Of a stretch of 64,000 nucleotides of DNA, positions 17,835-26,842 are shown piece by piece. Source of the stretch: Chelativorans sp. ZYF759 (GTDB taxonomy: Bacteria > Pseudomonadota > Alphaproteobacteria > Rhizobiales > Rhizobiaceae); contig NZ_WVVV01000011.1 of NCBI RefSeq assembly GCF_012911015.1, forward strand, positions 60,932 to 124,931, written 5' to 3'. The notes beneath the pieces are model-generated. The model ran no database searches. It was not told the DNA's origin and saw only the letters and a list, made by a program, of their open reading frames with translations. The stretch's first letter is position 1. Every line of letters begins with the position of its first letter. The position numbers were made by a program, and so were the translations under genes.

Positions 17835-19160
17835 ATGACGAATGTCGCATTGACCGGGCTGGCGCGGGATCTTGCCCGACGCGCCGACGAAGGCCGGCCG
17901 GTGCGTATAGGTTTGGTCGGCTGCGGCGAGATGGGCACCGACATCGTCACCCAGGTCGCCCGCATGAAGGGCCTCGTCATTTCCGCGATCGCCGACACGC
18001 GCGCCGAACGCGTCCATGAGGCGATCCGCATCGCCGGGCGCGCGGCCGAAAGCGCGGGCACGGCCGACGGCGCGGCCGAACTGGCGCGTCTGGCCGAGGC
18101 CGGCCGCACCGCCATCGTGCCGGACGGCTCCATGGTCGCCACCTCCGACCATGTCGATGTGGTGATCGATGCAACCGGCAAGCCGGCGGTCGGGGCCGAG
18201 CTGGGCGTGCAGGCCATGGAGAATGGCAAGCATCTCGTGATGATGAATGTCGAGGCCGACGTAACCATCGGCGCGTGGCTCAAGAGCGCCGCCGAAAGGC
18301 TGGGCGTCGTCTATTCGCTGGGCGCCGGCGACGAGCCTTCGTCGTGCATGGAACTGATCGAATTCGTCTCGGCCATGGGCCACGACATTGTCGCCGCCGG
18401 CAAGGGCAAGAACAACCCGCTCAACCATGACGCCACGCCCGACCAGTACGAGGAGGAGGCGCGCCGCCGCAACATGAACCCGCGCATGCTGGTCGAGTTC
18501 GTCGACGGCTCCAAGACCATGGTCGAGATGGCGGCCATCGCCAATGCGACGGGTCTTGTGCCCGACAAAGCCGGCATGCATGGCCCCGCCTGTTCGCGCG
18601 AGGAACTGTCGTCGGTCCTCTGCCCGGTGGCCGATGGCGGCCTGCTGTCGCGCAAGGGCGTGGTCGACTTCTCCGTCGGCAAGGGCGTTGCGCCAGGCGT
18701 CTTCGTCATTGCCGAGATGGATCATCCGCGCCTGCGCGAGCGCATGAATGACCTCAAGCTCGGCGAGGGGCCCTACTATACATTCTATCGGCCCTACCAT
18801 CTCACCAGCCTGGAGGTGCCGCTCACCTGCGCGCGCGCCGTCATTCACGGCAAGGCCGACATGGTTCCCCTCGACCGGCCCGTGGCCGAGGTCTGTGCGC
18901 TGGCCAAGCGCGATCTTGCGCCCGGAGACCGGCTCGACGCCATCGGCGAATACACCTATCGCTCGTGGATCATGCGGGCCGACGAGGCGCGTGACGTGCG
19001 CGCCGTGCCCTGCGGATTGCTGGAAGGCGGTTCGGTAACGGCACCGATCGCCAAGGGCGAACTCCTCACCTACGCGAACGTCCAGCCGGATCGAAATTCT
19101 CGTCTGGTCGAACTGCGGCGGCTGCAGGACGAGATGATCTTCGGGTCCTCCCAAAGCTGA
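17835..19160 (+). CDS. NAD(P)-dependent oxidoreductase with C-terminal SAF domain (homoserine-dehydrogenase-like)
   Basis: Cytoplasmic dehydrogenase-like protein of 441 residues. A Rossmann fold at residues ~20-60 reads VRIGLVGCGEMGTDIV; the middle has the homoserine-dehydrogenase-like DVVIDATGKPAVGAELG and a conserved KGKNNPLNHDATPDQYEEEA; the C-terminal ~100 residues look like a SAF domain (PLDRPVAEVCALAKRDLAPG). The start at 17835 follows GGAGAGAGAAG; the frame stays open upstream inside the permease gene, which is rejected. It lies 55 bases after the TRAP permease and is probably in that operon, so it may act on the imported compound. The family has no firm assigned reaction that I can name. 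Confidence 0.85.
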   Translation: MTNVALTGLARDLARRADEGRPVRIGLVGCGEMGTDIVTQVARMKGLVISAIADTRAERVHEAIRIAGRAAESAGTADGAAELARLAEAGRTAIVPDGSMVATSDHVDVVIDATGKPAVGAELGVQAMENGKHLVMMNVEADVTIGAWLKSAAERLGVVYSLGAGDEPSSCMELIEFVSAMGHDIVAAGKGKNNPLNHDATPDQYEEEARRRNMNPRMLVEFVDGSKTMVEMAAIANATGLVPDKAGMHGPACSREELSSVLCPVADGGLLSRKGVVDFSVGKGVAPGVFVIAEMDHPRLRERMNDLKLGEGPYYTFYRPYHLTSLEVPLTCARAVIHGKADMVPLDRPVAEVCALAKRDLAPGDRLDAIGEYTYRSWIMRADEARDVRAVPCGLLEGGSVTAPIAKGELLTYANVQPDRNSRLVELRRLQDEMIFGSSQS

Positions 19161-19282
19161 TCATGTCCGCCGCACGAGCTGCTGAGGCAGATTGCTAAAA
19201 CTTACCGATCGAGCTTAACTCCAGATTATCTTTCCCCAGCGGCAGGGGCTGTTCAAGTCTCTGTTTCGTCTGCCAAAAAAGC

Positions 19283-19307
19283 GCCGGCCGGTCTGCCGGC
19301 CCTTTTT
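19283..19307 (+). terminator. Terminator-like hairpin upstream of mucR
   Basis: GCCGGC, a 6-base loop, GCCGGC, then CCTTTTT, preceded by AAAAAG that could extend the stem as A-U pairs, so it works in both directions. It lies 122 bases after the oxidoreductase stop and only 33 bases before the mucR start. It may end the TRAP transcript or attenuate mucR from inside its leader. Confidence 0.7.
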
Positions 19308-19340
19308 AGGACGAAACTATATTGAGGGGATATTTTATTC

Positions 19341-19733
19341 ATGCATGAGAAGGATGACAGCCGCCTCGTTCGGCTGACCGCACGTGTCGTCGGGTCATAT
19401 GTCAGGGCGCAGTCTCTGCCGCAGACCGAACTCGTCAAGCTGGTCGAGTCGGTGCATCAGGCCATGGCGGGCCTCGATGGAAGGCCCGAAATGCTGCCGA
19501 CGCCGGCGGTACCCGTTTCCGAGTCGATCAGGCCGGACTATCTGGTGTGCCTGGAGGACGGCCTGCGTTTCCGCACCCTCAAGCGTCATCTCGCTGTCGC
19601 CTACGGGATGACCCCCGACGAGTATCGGGCCAAGTGGAATCTGCCCGCCAACTATCCGATGGTGGCGCCCAATTATTCCCGTTTGCGCTCGCGTGTGGCG
19701 CGCGACAGCGGGCTCGGCGGAAGCAAGCGCTGA
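19341..19733 (+). CDS. MucR/Ros-family zinc-finger transcriptional regulator
   Basis: DNA-binding regulator of 130 residues typical of rhizobia and Brucella, where it silences AT-rich promoters and controls exopolysaccharide, motility and symbiosis or virulence genes. The core signature is intact: DYLVCLEDGLRFRTLKRHLA then YGMTPDEYRAKWNLPANYPM; the zinc finger uses the Cys of CLEDG and the following histidines. A GAGGGGA ribosome site sits 10 bases before ATG. Monocistronic by context, with a terminator-like hairpin in the leader; autorepression is common in the family but not shown here. Confidence 0.93.
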   Translation: MHEKDDSRLVRLTARVVGSYVRAQSLPQTELVKLVESVHQAMAGLDGRPEMLPTPAVPVSESIRPDYLVCLEDGLRFRTLKRHLAVAYGMTPDEYRAKWNLPANYPMVAPNYSRLRSRVARDSGLGGSKR

Positions 19734-19855
19734 ACCGGCGGGGTGGCGGCGCTGCCGCCAGTTAACGTTGAAAATCATCTTCACGGCTTCGTCGGTTGAG
19801 GAAGAGGATACCCGCGCCTATACTTTTCGGAAGGCAGAAAAGCCGGGGGTGGGCC

Positions 19856-20287
19856 GTGAAGAGGGTTCTTTCGTTACTTTCGATCTTGGTGCTCGTTGGC
19901 GTGTTTCAGCCATCCGCCGTGCTGGCCGCTCAGCTTGTCGCGCAGGTGTCGATTTCCACCCAGACGATGACGGTCATCCAGGGGGGCAAGGTCATCCATA
20001 GCTGGAAGGTGTCGACGGCCCGGCGCGGCAAGGTCACGCCGGTCGGTTCCTGGACCGCCAAATGGCTTTCGCGCAATCACCGTTCCAGCCGCTACAACAA
20101 TGCGCCGATGCCATACGCCATCTTCTACAACGGCCATTATGCCGTGCATGGCACGGATCAGATCGGGCGCCTTGGAACGCCGGCTTCCGCCGGCTGCATC
20201 AGGCTTCACCCGCAGAACGCCGCAAAGCTCTTCGCGCTGGCCCAGCAGGTCGGGCTCAAGAACACGCGCATCGTCGTGCGCCGCTGA
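19856..20287 (+). CDS. L,D-transpeptidase (YkuD family), GTG start
   Basis: Periplasmic peptidoglycan cross-linking enzyme of 143 residues, or an enzyme attaching partners to peptidoglycan. The signal peptide starts at the GTG (KRVLSLLSILVLVGVF, cleavage near VLAAQ). The catalytic motif is HGTDQIGRLGTPASAGCIRL, with the nucleophile in GCIRL near residue 115. The GTG at 19856 fits the signal; an ATG 20 codons upstream would put charged residues before it. It is a short, single-domain member, ending before a shared terminator with infC. Confidence 0.92.
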   Translation: MKRVLSLLSILVLVGVFQPSAVLAAQLVAQVSISTQTMTVIQGGKVIHSWKVSTARRGKVTPVGSWTAKWLSRNHRSSRYNNAPMPYAIFYNGHYAVHGTDQIGRLGTPASAGCIRLHPQNAAKLFALAQQVGLKNTRIVVRR

Positions 20288-20313
20288 TCGAAGGCGGCTG
20301 CCTCGGCCAAGAC

Positions 20314-20345
20314 AAAAAGGCCCGGATCTTCGGATCCGGGCCTTT
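20314..20345. terminator. Bidirectional terminator between the L,D-transpeptidase and infC
   Basis: GGCCCGGATC (20319-20328), a TTCG tetraloop, and the exact complement (20333-20342), flanked by AAAAA and TTT. It lies between two convergent genes and should stop both. Confidence 0.88.
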
Positions 20346-20368
20346 CTGGGAATGCGTTGTGACGAGCG

Positions 20369-20905
20369 TCAGCGGGGTGCGAGCACCATCATCATCTGAC
20401 GGCCTTCCAGCTTCGGTTCGGCTTCGACCTTGGCGATCGGCTCGACCTCTTCGCGCACGCGATGGAGCAGCTGCATGCCGAGTTCCAGATGCGCCATTTC
20501 GCGGCCGCGGAAACGCAAGGTGATCTTGACCTTGTCGCCCTCCTCGAAGAAGCGTCGCACGGCTCTCATCTTCACCTCGTAATCGTGGGTGTCGATGTTC
20601 GGCCGCATCTTGATTTCCTTGACCTCGATGGTCTTCTGCCGCTTGCGGGCTTCGGCAGCCTTCTTCTGGCTCTGGTATTTCAGCTTGCCGAGATCGGTGA
20701 GCTTGCACACTGGCGGCTGCTGATTGGGTGATATCTCGACGAGATCCAGGCCGGCTTCCTCGGCCATCTGGAGCGCCTCGTTGATCGACACGACACCGCG
20801 GTTCTGGCCATCATCGTCGATAAGCTGAACCTGCGGAACGCGAATCTCGCGATTTGCGCGTGGACCATCTTTGGTCGGAGGCGCTGCTTTGAACGGTCTG
20901 CGAAT
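20369..20905 (-). CDS. infC: Translation initiation factor IF-3, AUU start codon
   Basis: IF-3 of 178 residues, the normal length. It prevents subunit association and checks the start codon. The N-terminal domain ([16 protein letters not shown], then [17 protein letters not shown]) and C-terminal domain ([20 protein letters not shown], then [17 protein letters not shown]) are complete only if translation starts at ATT (20905), reading [14 protein letters not shown] sits 9 bases upstream. The first in-frame GTG, at 20791, would cut off 38 residues. An AUU start is the known autoregulatory device of infC: IF-3 discriminates against it. Confidence 0.93.
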   Translation of the reverse strand: MRRPFKAAPPTKDGPRANREIRVPQVQLIDDDGQNRGVVSINEALQMAEEAGLDLVEISPNQQPPVCKLTDLGKLKYQSQKKAAEARKRQKTIEVKEIKMRPNIDTHDYEVKMRAVRRFFEEGDKVKITLRFRGREMAHLELGMQLLHRVREEVEPIAKVEAEPKLEGRQMMMVLAPR

Positions 20906-21085
20906 GGTCGTGTTCTCCTTCGATTATTGATCCTGCGACGCCACGTCCCATGGCTTGATGCCCTTTGTGGTCGCGGCGCGGAACTGTCAATAGCACAACG
21001 ATGCGCAAGAATCACGAACATCCCGGTATTCGTTCCTCTTTCGTCGCGTGCCGGTAGGTGGCATTAAGCCTCGATCCGGAACGAT

Positions 21086-21886
21086 ATGGGGACCGAGCGC
21101 GTAATGTCCAACATGCAGGCGCAGCCGGAAATGATCGAGGTCGAGGGCGTGTCCATCGCGGTGCGGCACCGCGCGGGGGCCGCGCCCGGCATCGTGTGGC
21201 TCGGCGGCTTCCGCTCCGACATGATGGGCACCAAGGCCGAGCGGCTTGACCGATGGGCGGAGGACACCGGCCACGCCTTCACCCGCCACGATTATTCGGG
21301 CCACGGCGAATCGGGCGGCCGCTTCCAGGAGGGCACCATCTCGCGCTGGCTGGCCGAAAGCCTCGCCGTCTTCCAGTCCTTCACCAGCGGTCCGCAAATC
21401 CTGGTCGGCTCCTCCATGGGCGCCTGGGTCGCGCTGCGCATGGTGGAGGAACTGCACAGGCAGGGAGACGGCGCGCGCATCGGCGGGCTGCTCCTGCTGG
21501 CTCCCGCGCCCGATTTCACGTCCGAGCTGATGGAGCCGCAGCTGACGGCCGCCCAGCGCAACGCGCTCGACGAGGAGGGCTATTTCGAGGAATTCTCAGA
21601 ATACTCCCCCGAGCCCAACATCTACACCCGCGCGCTGTTTTATGACGGCGCGGCAAATGCGGTTCTCAAGGGCACGATCGACACCCACTGCCCCGTCCAT
21701 ATCCTGCAGGGCATGGCCGATCCTGACGTGCCTTGGCAGCATGCGATGACGCTGGTCGAGCATCTGCCGGCCGACGACGTGACGCTGTCGCTGATCCGCG
21801 ACGGCGACCATCGGCTGTCCCGCCCGCAGGATCTCGACATGATCGTGGGCGCCCTCGAAGGCCTGATCGCCCGCATCGCGCCCTAG
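21086..21886 (+). CDS. Alpha/beta hydrolase (serine hydrolase, GSSMG nucleophile)
   Basis: Soluble alpha/beta-fold hydrolase of 266 residues. The nucleophile elbow is VGSSMGAWVALRM, the oxyanion region WLGGFRSDMMGTKA, the acid lies in GMADPDVPW, and the histidine in DGDHRLSRPQD. This pattern resembles mammalian ABHD10-type esterases and uncharacterised bacterial relatives; the substrate is unknown. ATG at 21086 and at 21104 (MSNMQAQPE) are both possible and neither has a strong ribosome site. It is divergent from infC and stands alone. Confidence 0.87.
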   Translation: MGTERVMSNMQAQPEMIEVEGVSIAVRHRAGAAPGIVWLGGFRSDMMGTKAERLDRWAEDTGHAFTRHDYSGHGESGGRFQEGTISRWLAESLAVFQSFTSGPQILVGSSMGAWVALRMVEELHRQGDGARIGGLLLLAPAPDFTSELMEPQLTAAQRNALDEEGYFEEFSEYSPEPNIYTRALFYDGAANAVLKGTIDTHCPVHILQGMADPDVPWQHAMTLVEHLPADDVTLSLIRDGDHRLSRPQDLDMIVGALEGLIARIAP

Positions 21887-21986
21887 GCAAAATCGGCCCC
21901 CTTTCTTGAACCCGCGCCCTCCGCTTCCCATCTGAAAAACGAAGCGGCCCGTTGGGGGTCCGCGCAACACCAAGAAAGGAACGGAT

Positions 21987-22406
21987 ATGAACAAGACCGC
22001 AGTGATCCGTCCGGCGTGGACGCCCGCCACCATCGCGCTGATGGTGCTTGGCTTCATCGTCTTCTGGCCTCTCGGACTTGCCATGCTGGCCTACATTCTG
22101 TGGGGCGACCGCCTCGGCGACGTGAAGGGCGAATGGAACCGCATGAGCGAATCGCTCTTCTCCAATGTGCGGCCGACCGGCTTCAGCCATGCCCGCACCG
22201 GCAATGTCGCCTTCGACGAGTGGCGCGAAGCCGAGCTCACCCGCATCGAGGAAGAGCGTCGCAAGCTCGACGAGGCGCGCGACGAGTTCGATTCCTATCT
22301 GCGCGAGCTGCGCCGTGCCAAGGACCAGGAAGAGTTCGACCGCTTCATGGCCGAACGCTCCCGCACCACGCCGGCCCGGCGCGTCCGCAAGGACGACGCG
22401 GCCTGA
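21987..22406 (+). CDS. DUF2852-family membrane protein
   Basis: Small protein of 139 residues, widespread in Hyphomicrobiales and without assigned function. One strong hydrophobic segment (ATIALMVLGFIVFWPLGLAM, residues ~14-36) is followed by a charged helical C-terminal half (EEERRKLDEARDEFDSYLRE, likely coiled coil). A good AGAAAGGA ribosome site precedes the start. It resembles a one-helix membrane-anchored scaffold; no enzymatic motif is seen. Confidence 0.85.
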   Translation: MNKTAVIRPAWTPATIALMVLGFIVFWPLGLAMLAYILWGDRLGDVKGEWNRMSESLFSNVRPTGFSHARTGNVAFDEWREAELTRIEEERRKLDEARDEFDSYLRELRRAKDQEEFDRFMAERSRTTPARRVRKDDAA

Positions 22407-22501
22407 TCAAGGCCACGATCGGCTGGGATATCTGGAGGCGGCGTCGCGAGGCGCCGCCTTTCTCATGCGCGTTTCATCTCCGAATCATCTAGTCTGAGCC
22501 C

Positions 22502-23263
22502 ATGCCCTTCGGTTTCTTCAAAGCCGCGCGACCCGCGCCGAAACCGCTCGCCACCACGGAGCGCATGCATCTCGTGGCCGAGCGCGCACTGCCGCTTCGC
22601 ATCGTGGAGAACCCGCGCGCCCGACGCCTGACGCTGCGCATCGATGCCGGCGGCAAGGGCCTGCGCATCACCGTGCCGCCCGGCATCCGCGCCGGCGAAA
22701 TCGACAAGTTTCTCACCCGCCACCAGGGCTGGCTGGAAGAGCGGCTGAAGAAACTGCCCGACCGGCCCGAACTGCGCCCCGGCGTCAAGCTGCCTTTGCG
22801 CGGCGTGCCGCATCTCATCGTCCACGAGCCTTCCCGCCGCGGCACCGTCGAGATCGGCGATGTCGACGGCAAGCCGGCCCTCATCGTGCATGGCGACCGC
22901 CGCCATTTGCCGCGCCGGCTGGCCGATTTCCTCAAGCGCGAGGCGAAGGCCGAGATCGCCACCCTTGTCGCGAAACACACCGGCAGCGTCGGGCGCAAGG
23001 CCAAGGCCGTGCGCTACAAGGACACGACCAGCCGCTGGGGCTCCTGCACCTCCGACGGCACGCTGTCCTTCTCCTGGCGCATCATGATGGCCCCGCCTGC
23101 CGTGATCGACTATCTCGTCGCCCATGAGGTGGCCCACCTGAAAGAGATGAATCACGGGCCGAAATTCTGGGCGCTGTGCCGCGAGCTCTGCCCGCGCACC
23201 GACGAGGCCCGGGCCTGGCTCAAGCGCAATAGCGGCGCGCTGCAGGCGATCGGCTTCGGGTGA
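22502..23263 (+). CDS. SprT/YgjP-like zinc metallopeptidase (M48-type)
   Basis: Probable metal-dependent hydrolase of the YgjP (DUF45) family, 253 residues. The zinc motif HEVAHLKEMNHGPKFW carries the two histidines and catalytic Glu of HExxH plus the third ligand His. Upstream, KDTTSRWGSCTSDGTLSFSW is the WGSC signature of this family. No signal peptide, so it is cytoplasmic. The start at 22502 overlaps no gene. Substrates of the family are undefined. Confidence 0.9.
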   Translation: MPFGFFKAARPAPKPLATTERMHLVAERALPLRIVENPRARRLTLRIDAGGKGLRITVPPGIRAGEIDKFLTRHQGWLEERLKKLPDRPELRPGVKLPLRGVPHLIVHEPSRRGTVEIGDVDGKPALIVHGDRRHLPRRLADFLKREAKAEIATLVAKHTGSVGRKAKAVRYKDTTSRWGSCTSDGTLSFSWRIMMAPPAVIDYLVAHEVAHLKEMNHGPKFWALCRELCPRTDEARAWLKRNSGALQAIGFG

Positions 23264-23350
23264 GGGTGCCCGGAAGTATCCGTCCCGCCCCATTCCGCAG
23301 CGTAATTCCGCCCTTAACAATCCGCTCAATATTGTGCAGCATCCTGATGG

Positions 23351-24721
23351 ATGATGTCACACCCGGACCAGACGCGGCCGAACGACAACCACGATCCATT
23401 CTACGCACGAATGGTGATGGTCTATCGTTACGGGTCGCTGGCCTTCGCGGCGGCGGGTCTGGCGTGGGCGGTGGTCTTTTCCTTCATGGGCTGGTGGGGG
23501 GTGGTGGCGCTGGATTTCGCCATCGTCGCCAGCGGGCTCGCCATCTACATGCTGATCCGGCGCGGCCATTTCGCGGCCGGGCTGCTGGCGGGCCAGGCGG
23601 CACTGATGGCGATCGCCACGACCATGGCGCTGGTCATGGACGTGCCCACCGCCGAATACCCGCGCGTCAGCCATCTCTACCTGCTGGTCATAGCCGCCTT
23701 GGGCTATCTCAACTACCAGAGGGCAAGATCGACGGCGCAGCTGGTCCTGATCGGCATCTGCCTGGCGGGCTTCGTCGTTTTCGCCAGCGCGCCGCTGGCC
23801 AATCCCTTCATGGTCGCCATGCCCGACAATCTGCGGGTCGGCGGCACCTGGGCCAATGCGGCGATGGCCACGACCATGCTGGCCGCCTGCATCCACGCCA
23901 TGCACGCCGAATTCGCCCGCAAGAACAGCTTCCGCCGCGACCTGACCGCGGCGCTCTGGAACGACGAGTTCCGTCTCGTCTACCAGCCGCAGGTCGACAC
24001 GGCGCAGGCCACGATTGGCGCCGAGGCGCTTTTGCGCTGGCACAGCCCGAGCCGGGGCGAAGTCCCGCCGGTCGAGTTCATTCCAGAGGCCGAGAGGCTC
24101 GGCCTCATGCCCGCCATCGGCGGCTTCGTGCTCGAAAGAGGCTGCCAGACGCTGGCCGATTGGGCGCGCCATCCCGAACTTCGCCACCTCAAGCTCTCCG
24201 TCAATGTCAGCGCCAGCCAGCTCGTGCATGACGATTTCGAGAAGACCGTGCGCGACACGCTGGCGCGCACCGGCGCCGACCCAGCCCTTCTCACCCTCGA
24301 AATCACCGAAAGCATGCTCCTGACCGAGATGGAGCCGATCGTCGCCAGGCTGGAGCGGCTCCGCGAAACGGGCCTCACCTTCGCGCTCGACGATTTCGGC
24401 ACCGGCTATTCCTCCCTCGCCTATCTGCGCCGCCTCCCGGTCCAGCAGATCAAGATCGACCGCAGCTTCGTCCATGACGCCACCAACGCGTTGCGCGGCG
24501 CCCAGCTCGTCAAGAACGTCATTCACATCGGCCGCGATCTCGGCCTCGACGTGCTCGCCGAAGGCATCGAAACCCCCGCCCAGCACGCGCTTCTGTCCGC
24601 GGCGGGCTGCGAATATTTCCAAGGCTATTTCTACGGCAAGCCGATGCCGCTGGCGCAGTTTGAGGCGCGGGTGGCGGCGGAGGGCGGCGAGGTGCCGCTG
24701 GCGGGGAACGGGGCGGGGTGA
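23351..24721 (+). CDS. Membrane EAL-domain cyclic-di-GMP phosphodiesterase
   Basis: 456 residues: five or six transmembrane helices in the first ~190, then an EAL domain. Active-site elements are all present: EALLRW, NVSASQ, EITESML, DDFGTGYSSLAYL, KIDRSF, EGIET and QGYFYGKP, so it should hydrolyse c-di-GMP. There is no GGDEF domain. Two diguanylate-cyclase-type genes lie nearby, so this stretch is a c-di-GMP cluster. ATG at 23351 or 23354. Confidence 0.93.
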   Translation: MMSHPDQTRPNDNHDPFYARMVMVYRYGSLAFAAAGLAWAVVFSFMGWWGVVALDFAIVASGLAIYMLIRRGHFAAGLLAGQAALMAIATTMALVMDVPTAEYPRVSHLYLLVIAALGYLNYQRARSTAQLVLIGICLAGFVVFASAPLANPFMVAMPDNLRVGGTWANAAMATTMLAACIHAMHAEFARKNSFRRDLTAALWNDEFRLVYQPQVDTAQATIGAEALLRWHSPSRGEVPPVEFIPEAERLGLMPAIGGFVLERGCQTLADWARHPELRHLKLSVNVSASQLVHDDFEKTVRDTLARTGADPALLTLEITESMLLTEMEPIVARLERLRETGLTFALDDFGTGYSSLAYLRRLPVQQIKIDRSFVHDATNALRGAQLVKNVIHIGRDLGLDVLAEGIETPAQHALLSAAGCEYFQGYFYGKPMPLAQFEARVAAEGGEVPLAGNGAG

Positions 24722-25031
24722 GGGGCCGGGAGCTGATGGTCCAGCTTGCGGCGAATATGCTGGCGGATAGTTGCTGCTCGGTAGCGAGCTCGGACTGGGA
24801 TCTGGCACCGCCAAGGTTTCGCCACCGTGCCAGCCTGGCAGGCCTTTCGCCCCTTTATTTTGCCGTTATTTGGGCCCTAAGGGTATGCGTCGGCGCGAAC
24901 ATGCAGCTTCGGATCGCGATCCCGCATCGCCCACCCTCTGGTGCTTTCCATGCCTTCTGAAACGCTACATTTACTCCCCCCATGGGAGGGTGAAGGCTTG
25001 GGAAAAATGCGTTGATTCGGGATCGCGTTGG
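24722..25031. other. 310-base gene-free spacer
   Basis: No gene, tRNA or repeat seen. The frame of the downstream PAS-GGDEF gene stays open back to 24771, but no ribosome site or homology supports it. A short inverted repeat (CTCCC/GGGAG) near 24974-24988 could be a weak hairpin, and the stretch presumably holds the promoter of the next gene. Confidence 0.5.
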
Positions 25032-25967
25032 ATGAACAGATTGTTTCGAATGAGGGCCCCTGGGGTGGGCCCCGGCGTTTCGAGACGCGATGAGCCGACT
25101 CCGCTCGACCTCTACGAGCAGGCTGCAGCGGTCGCCTCGATTGGTGCTTTTGAGTGCGATCTGGCGAGCGAACGCCTTAGCTGGACTGGAGGGGTCTTCG
25201 AAATCTTCGGCCTGCCAGCCCACCAATCGGTCGAACGCCAGCATACAGTCGAAATGTACAGCGAAGAGTCGCGCGAACTGCTCCAACACAAGCGATCGCG
25301 CGCCATCGACGCGCGCGGCAGCTTCTCGCTTGATGCCAGCATCATTCGCCCTGACGGCTCGGAGCGCTGGATCCGGATCAACGCGGCAGTGCGCAGTTCC
25401 AATGGGCGGGCCGAAACGCTCTATGGAATGAAACAGGACATCACGGAGGAGCGTGCACGGTGGGAAGTGCTCAGGGCCCAGGCCGAATGCGACCCGCTCA
25501 CCGGCGTCGCCAACCGGGTGCGGTTCCAGCGCTTCATGGAGCGGTCCAGTGATGATCCTTTGCTGAACAATATCGGCGCGCTGATCTTGTTCGATTTGGA
25601 TGGGTTCAAGCAGCTCAACGACCGTTGGGGCCACGCGGCAGGAGACAGATGCCTGATGGTTTTCGGAGAGCGCCTGCGAAGAGCGTTTCCCCAGGCTCGT
25701 CTGATCTCCCGGATTGGCGGCGACGAATTTGCGGTCTTGCTGCCACCGGCCAGCTCACGCGGAAAGCTGGAGAGAGCGGTGCCTGGGCTTCTGGAATACC
25801 TGGGCGCCCCGACGCCATGGAACGGCGATCTGCTTCCGGTCAGCGTGTCAGTCGGCCTCGCCTTCGCCGAGGAAGTCGGCCTCGACCCGCAAGACCTGTT
25901 TGTCACGGCGGATCGGGCACTTTACGACGCCAAGAAGAACACGTCCCCTGCTCTCCTTCGAGCCTGA
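25032..25967 (+). CDS. PAS-GGDEF diguanylate cyclase
   Basis: Cytoplasmic sensor/cyclase of 311 residues. A PAS domain covers about residues 30-140 (SIGAFECDLASERLSWTGGV, then DGSERWIRINAAV and GMKQDITEERARWE), followed by GGDEF (DPLTGVANRVRF, ILFDLDGFKQLNDRWGHAAG, RIGGDEFAVLL). The active loop GGDEF and the metal aspartates are intact, so cyclase activity is likely; there is no RxxD inhibitory site in the expected place. The start at 25032 is chosen at the beginning of plausible coding content; its ribosome site is weak. Confidence 0.9.
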   Translation: MNRLFRMRAPGVGPGVSRRDEPTPLDLYEQAAAVASIGAFECDLASERLSWTGGVFEIFGLPAHQSVERQHTVEMYSEESRELLQHKRSRAIDARGSFSLDASIIRPDGSERWIRINAAVRSSNGRAETLYGMKQDITEERARWEVLRAQAECDPLTGVANRVRFQRFMERSSDDPLLNNIGALILFDLDGFKQLNDRWGHAAGDRCLMVFGERLRRAFPQARLISRIGGDEFAVLLPPASSRGKLERAVPGLLEYLGAPTPWNGDLLPVSVSVGLAFAEEVGLDPQDLFVTADRALYDAKKNTSPALLRA

Positions 25968-26086
25968 CGCAGGCCATCGAACCTCGTTCACCTGGACCTC
26001 AAGCCAGAAGAGGGGCGGGCGCGAGCCGAGCTTGTTCCTTGGGGCCGACATCGACATCCCGCCCCCAACCCGCTATTTCCTCCCCC

Positions 26087-26746
26087 ATGAGCCTCGACAT
26101 CAAGATCTGTGGCCTCTCCACGCCCGAGACCGTCGCCGCCGCGCTTGCTGGCGGGGCGAGCCATGTCGGCTTCATCTTCTTTCCTAGAAGCCCGCGCAAC
26201 GTGACGCCGGATCAGGCAGGGCAACTCAGGCAGGCGGCGAGCGGCAGGGCGCTGGCCGTCGCCGTCACGGTCGACGCCGATGACGCGTTGCTCGACGAGA
26301 TCGTCGCCGAGATGGCCCCCGACATGCTGCAATTGCATGGCAAGGAGACGCCCCAGCGCGTGGCGGAGGTCAAGGCGCGCTACGGCCTGCCGGTCATCAA
26401 GGCGCTGTCGGTGGCAGACCGCGCCGATCTCGAAAAGCTTGCGCCTTATGTCGGCATCGCCGACCGCTTCCTGCTCGACGCCAAGCCACCGAAGGGGGCA
26501 ACACTTCCCGGCGGCAATGGAGTAGCCTTCGACTGGCGCCTTCTGGAAGGCCTCTCCAGCGAGGTGGACTATCTGCTGTCGGGCGGGCTCGATGCGGGCA
26601 ATGTCGGGGCGGCCCTGTCGCTCGTCTCCCCGCCGGGGCTCGACCTCTCCTCCGGCGTCGAAACCGCGCCCGGAATCAAGGATCCGGCCCTGATCACGCA
26701 ATTCTTTGCCGCCGTTGACGCCGCGCGGGCGACTTCGCCCGCCTGA
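26087..26746 (+). CDS. trpF: Phosphoribosylanthranilate isomerase
   Basis: Third enzyme step of tryptophan synthesis, converting N-(5-phosphoribosyl)anthranilate to the carboxyphenylamino ribulotide. 219 residues with the TIM-barrel pattern: IKICGLSTPETVAAA with the catalytic Cys, FIFFPRSPRNV, LLDAKPP with the catalytic Asp, and LSGGLDAGNVGAAL for phosphate binding. The start at 26087 (MSLDIKICGL) is the homology start. trpB follows 96 bases on, as in other Hyphomicrobiales. Confidence 0.96.
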   Translation: MSLDIKICGLSTPETVAAALAGGASHVGFIFFPRSPRNVTPDQAGQLRQAASGRALAVAVTVDADDALLDEIVAEMAPDMLQLHGKETPQRVAEVKARYGLPVIKALSVADRADLEKLAPYVGIADRFLLDAKPPKGATLPGGNGVAFDWRLLEGLSSEVDYLLSGGLDAGNVGAALSLVSPPGLDLSSGVETAPGIKDPALITQFFAAVDAARATSPA

Positions 26747-26842
26747 AGGTTTACATTCCGGGCCGAAAACGCTTAACCGGAAGCCTGTCACGGGCGGGCT
26801 CAGCGCCTATCTCATGGCCAGGCACTTATCAGGATTGTCGCG

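Noticed and set aside
24722..25031. N-terminal extension of the PAS-GGDEF gene back to 24771
   Set aside because: No ribosome site and composition unlike coding sequence; the PAS domain is complete from 25032.
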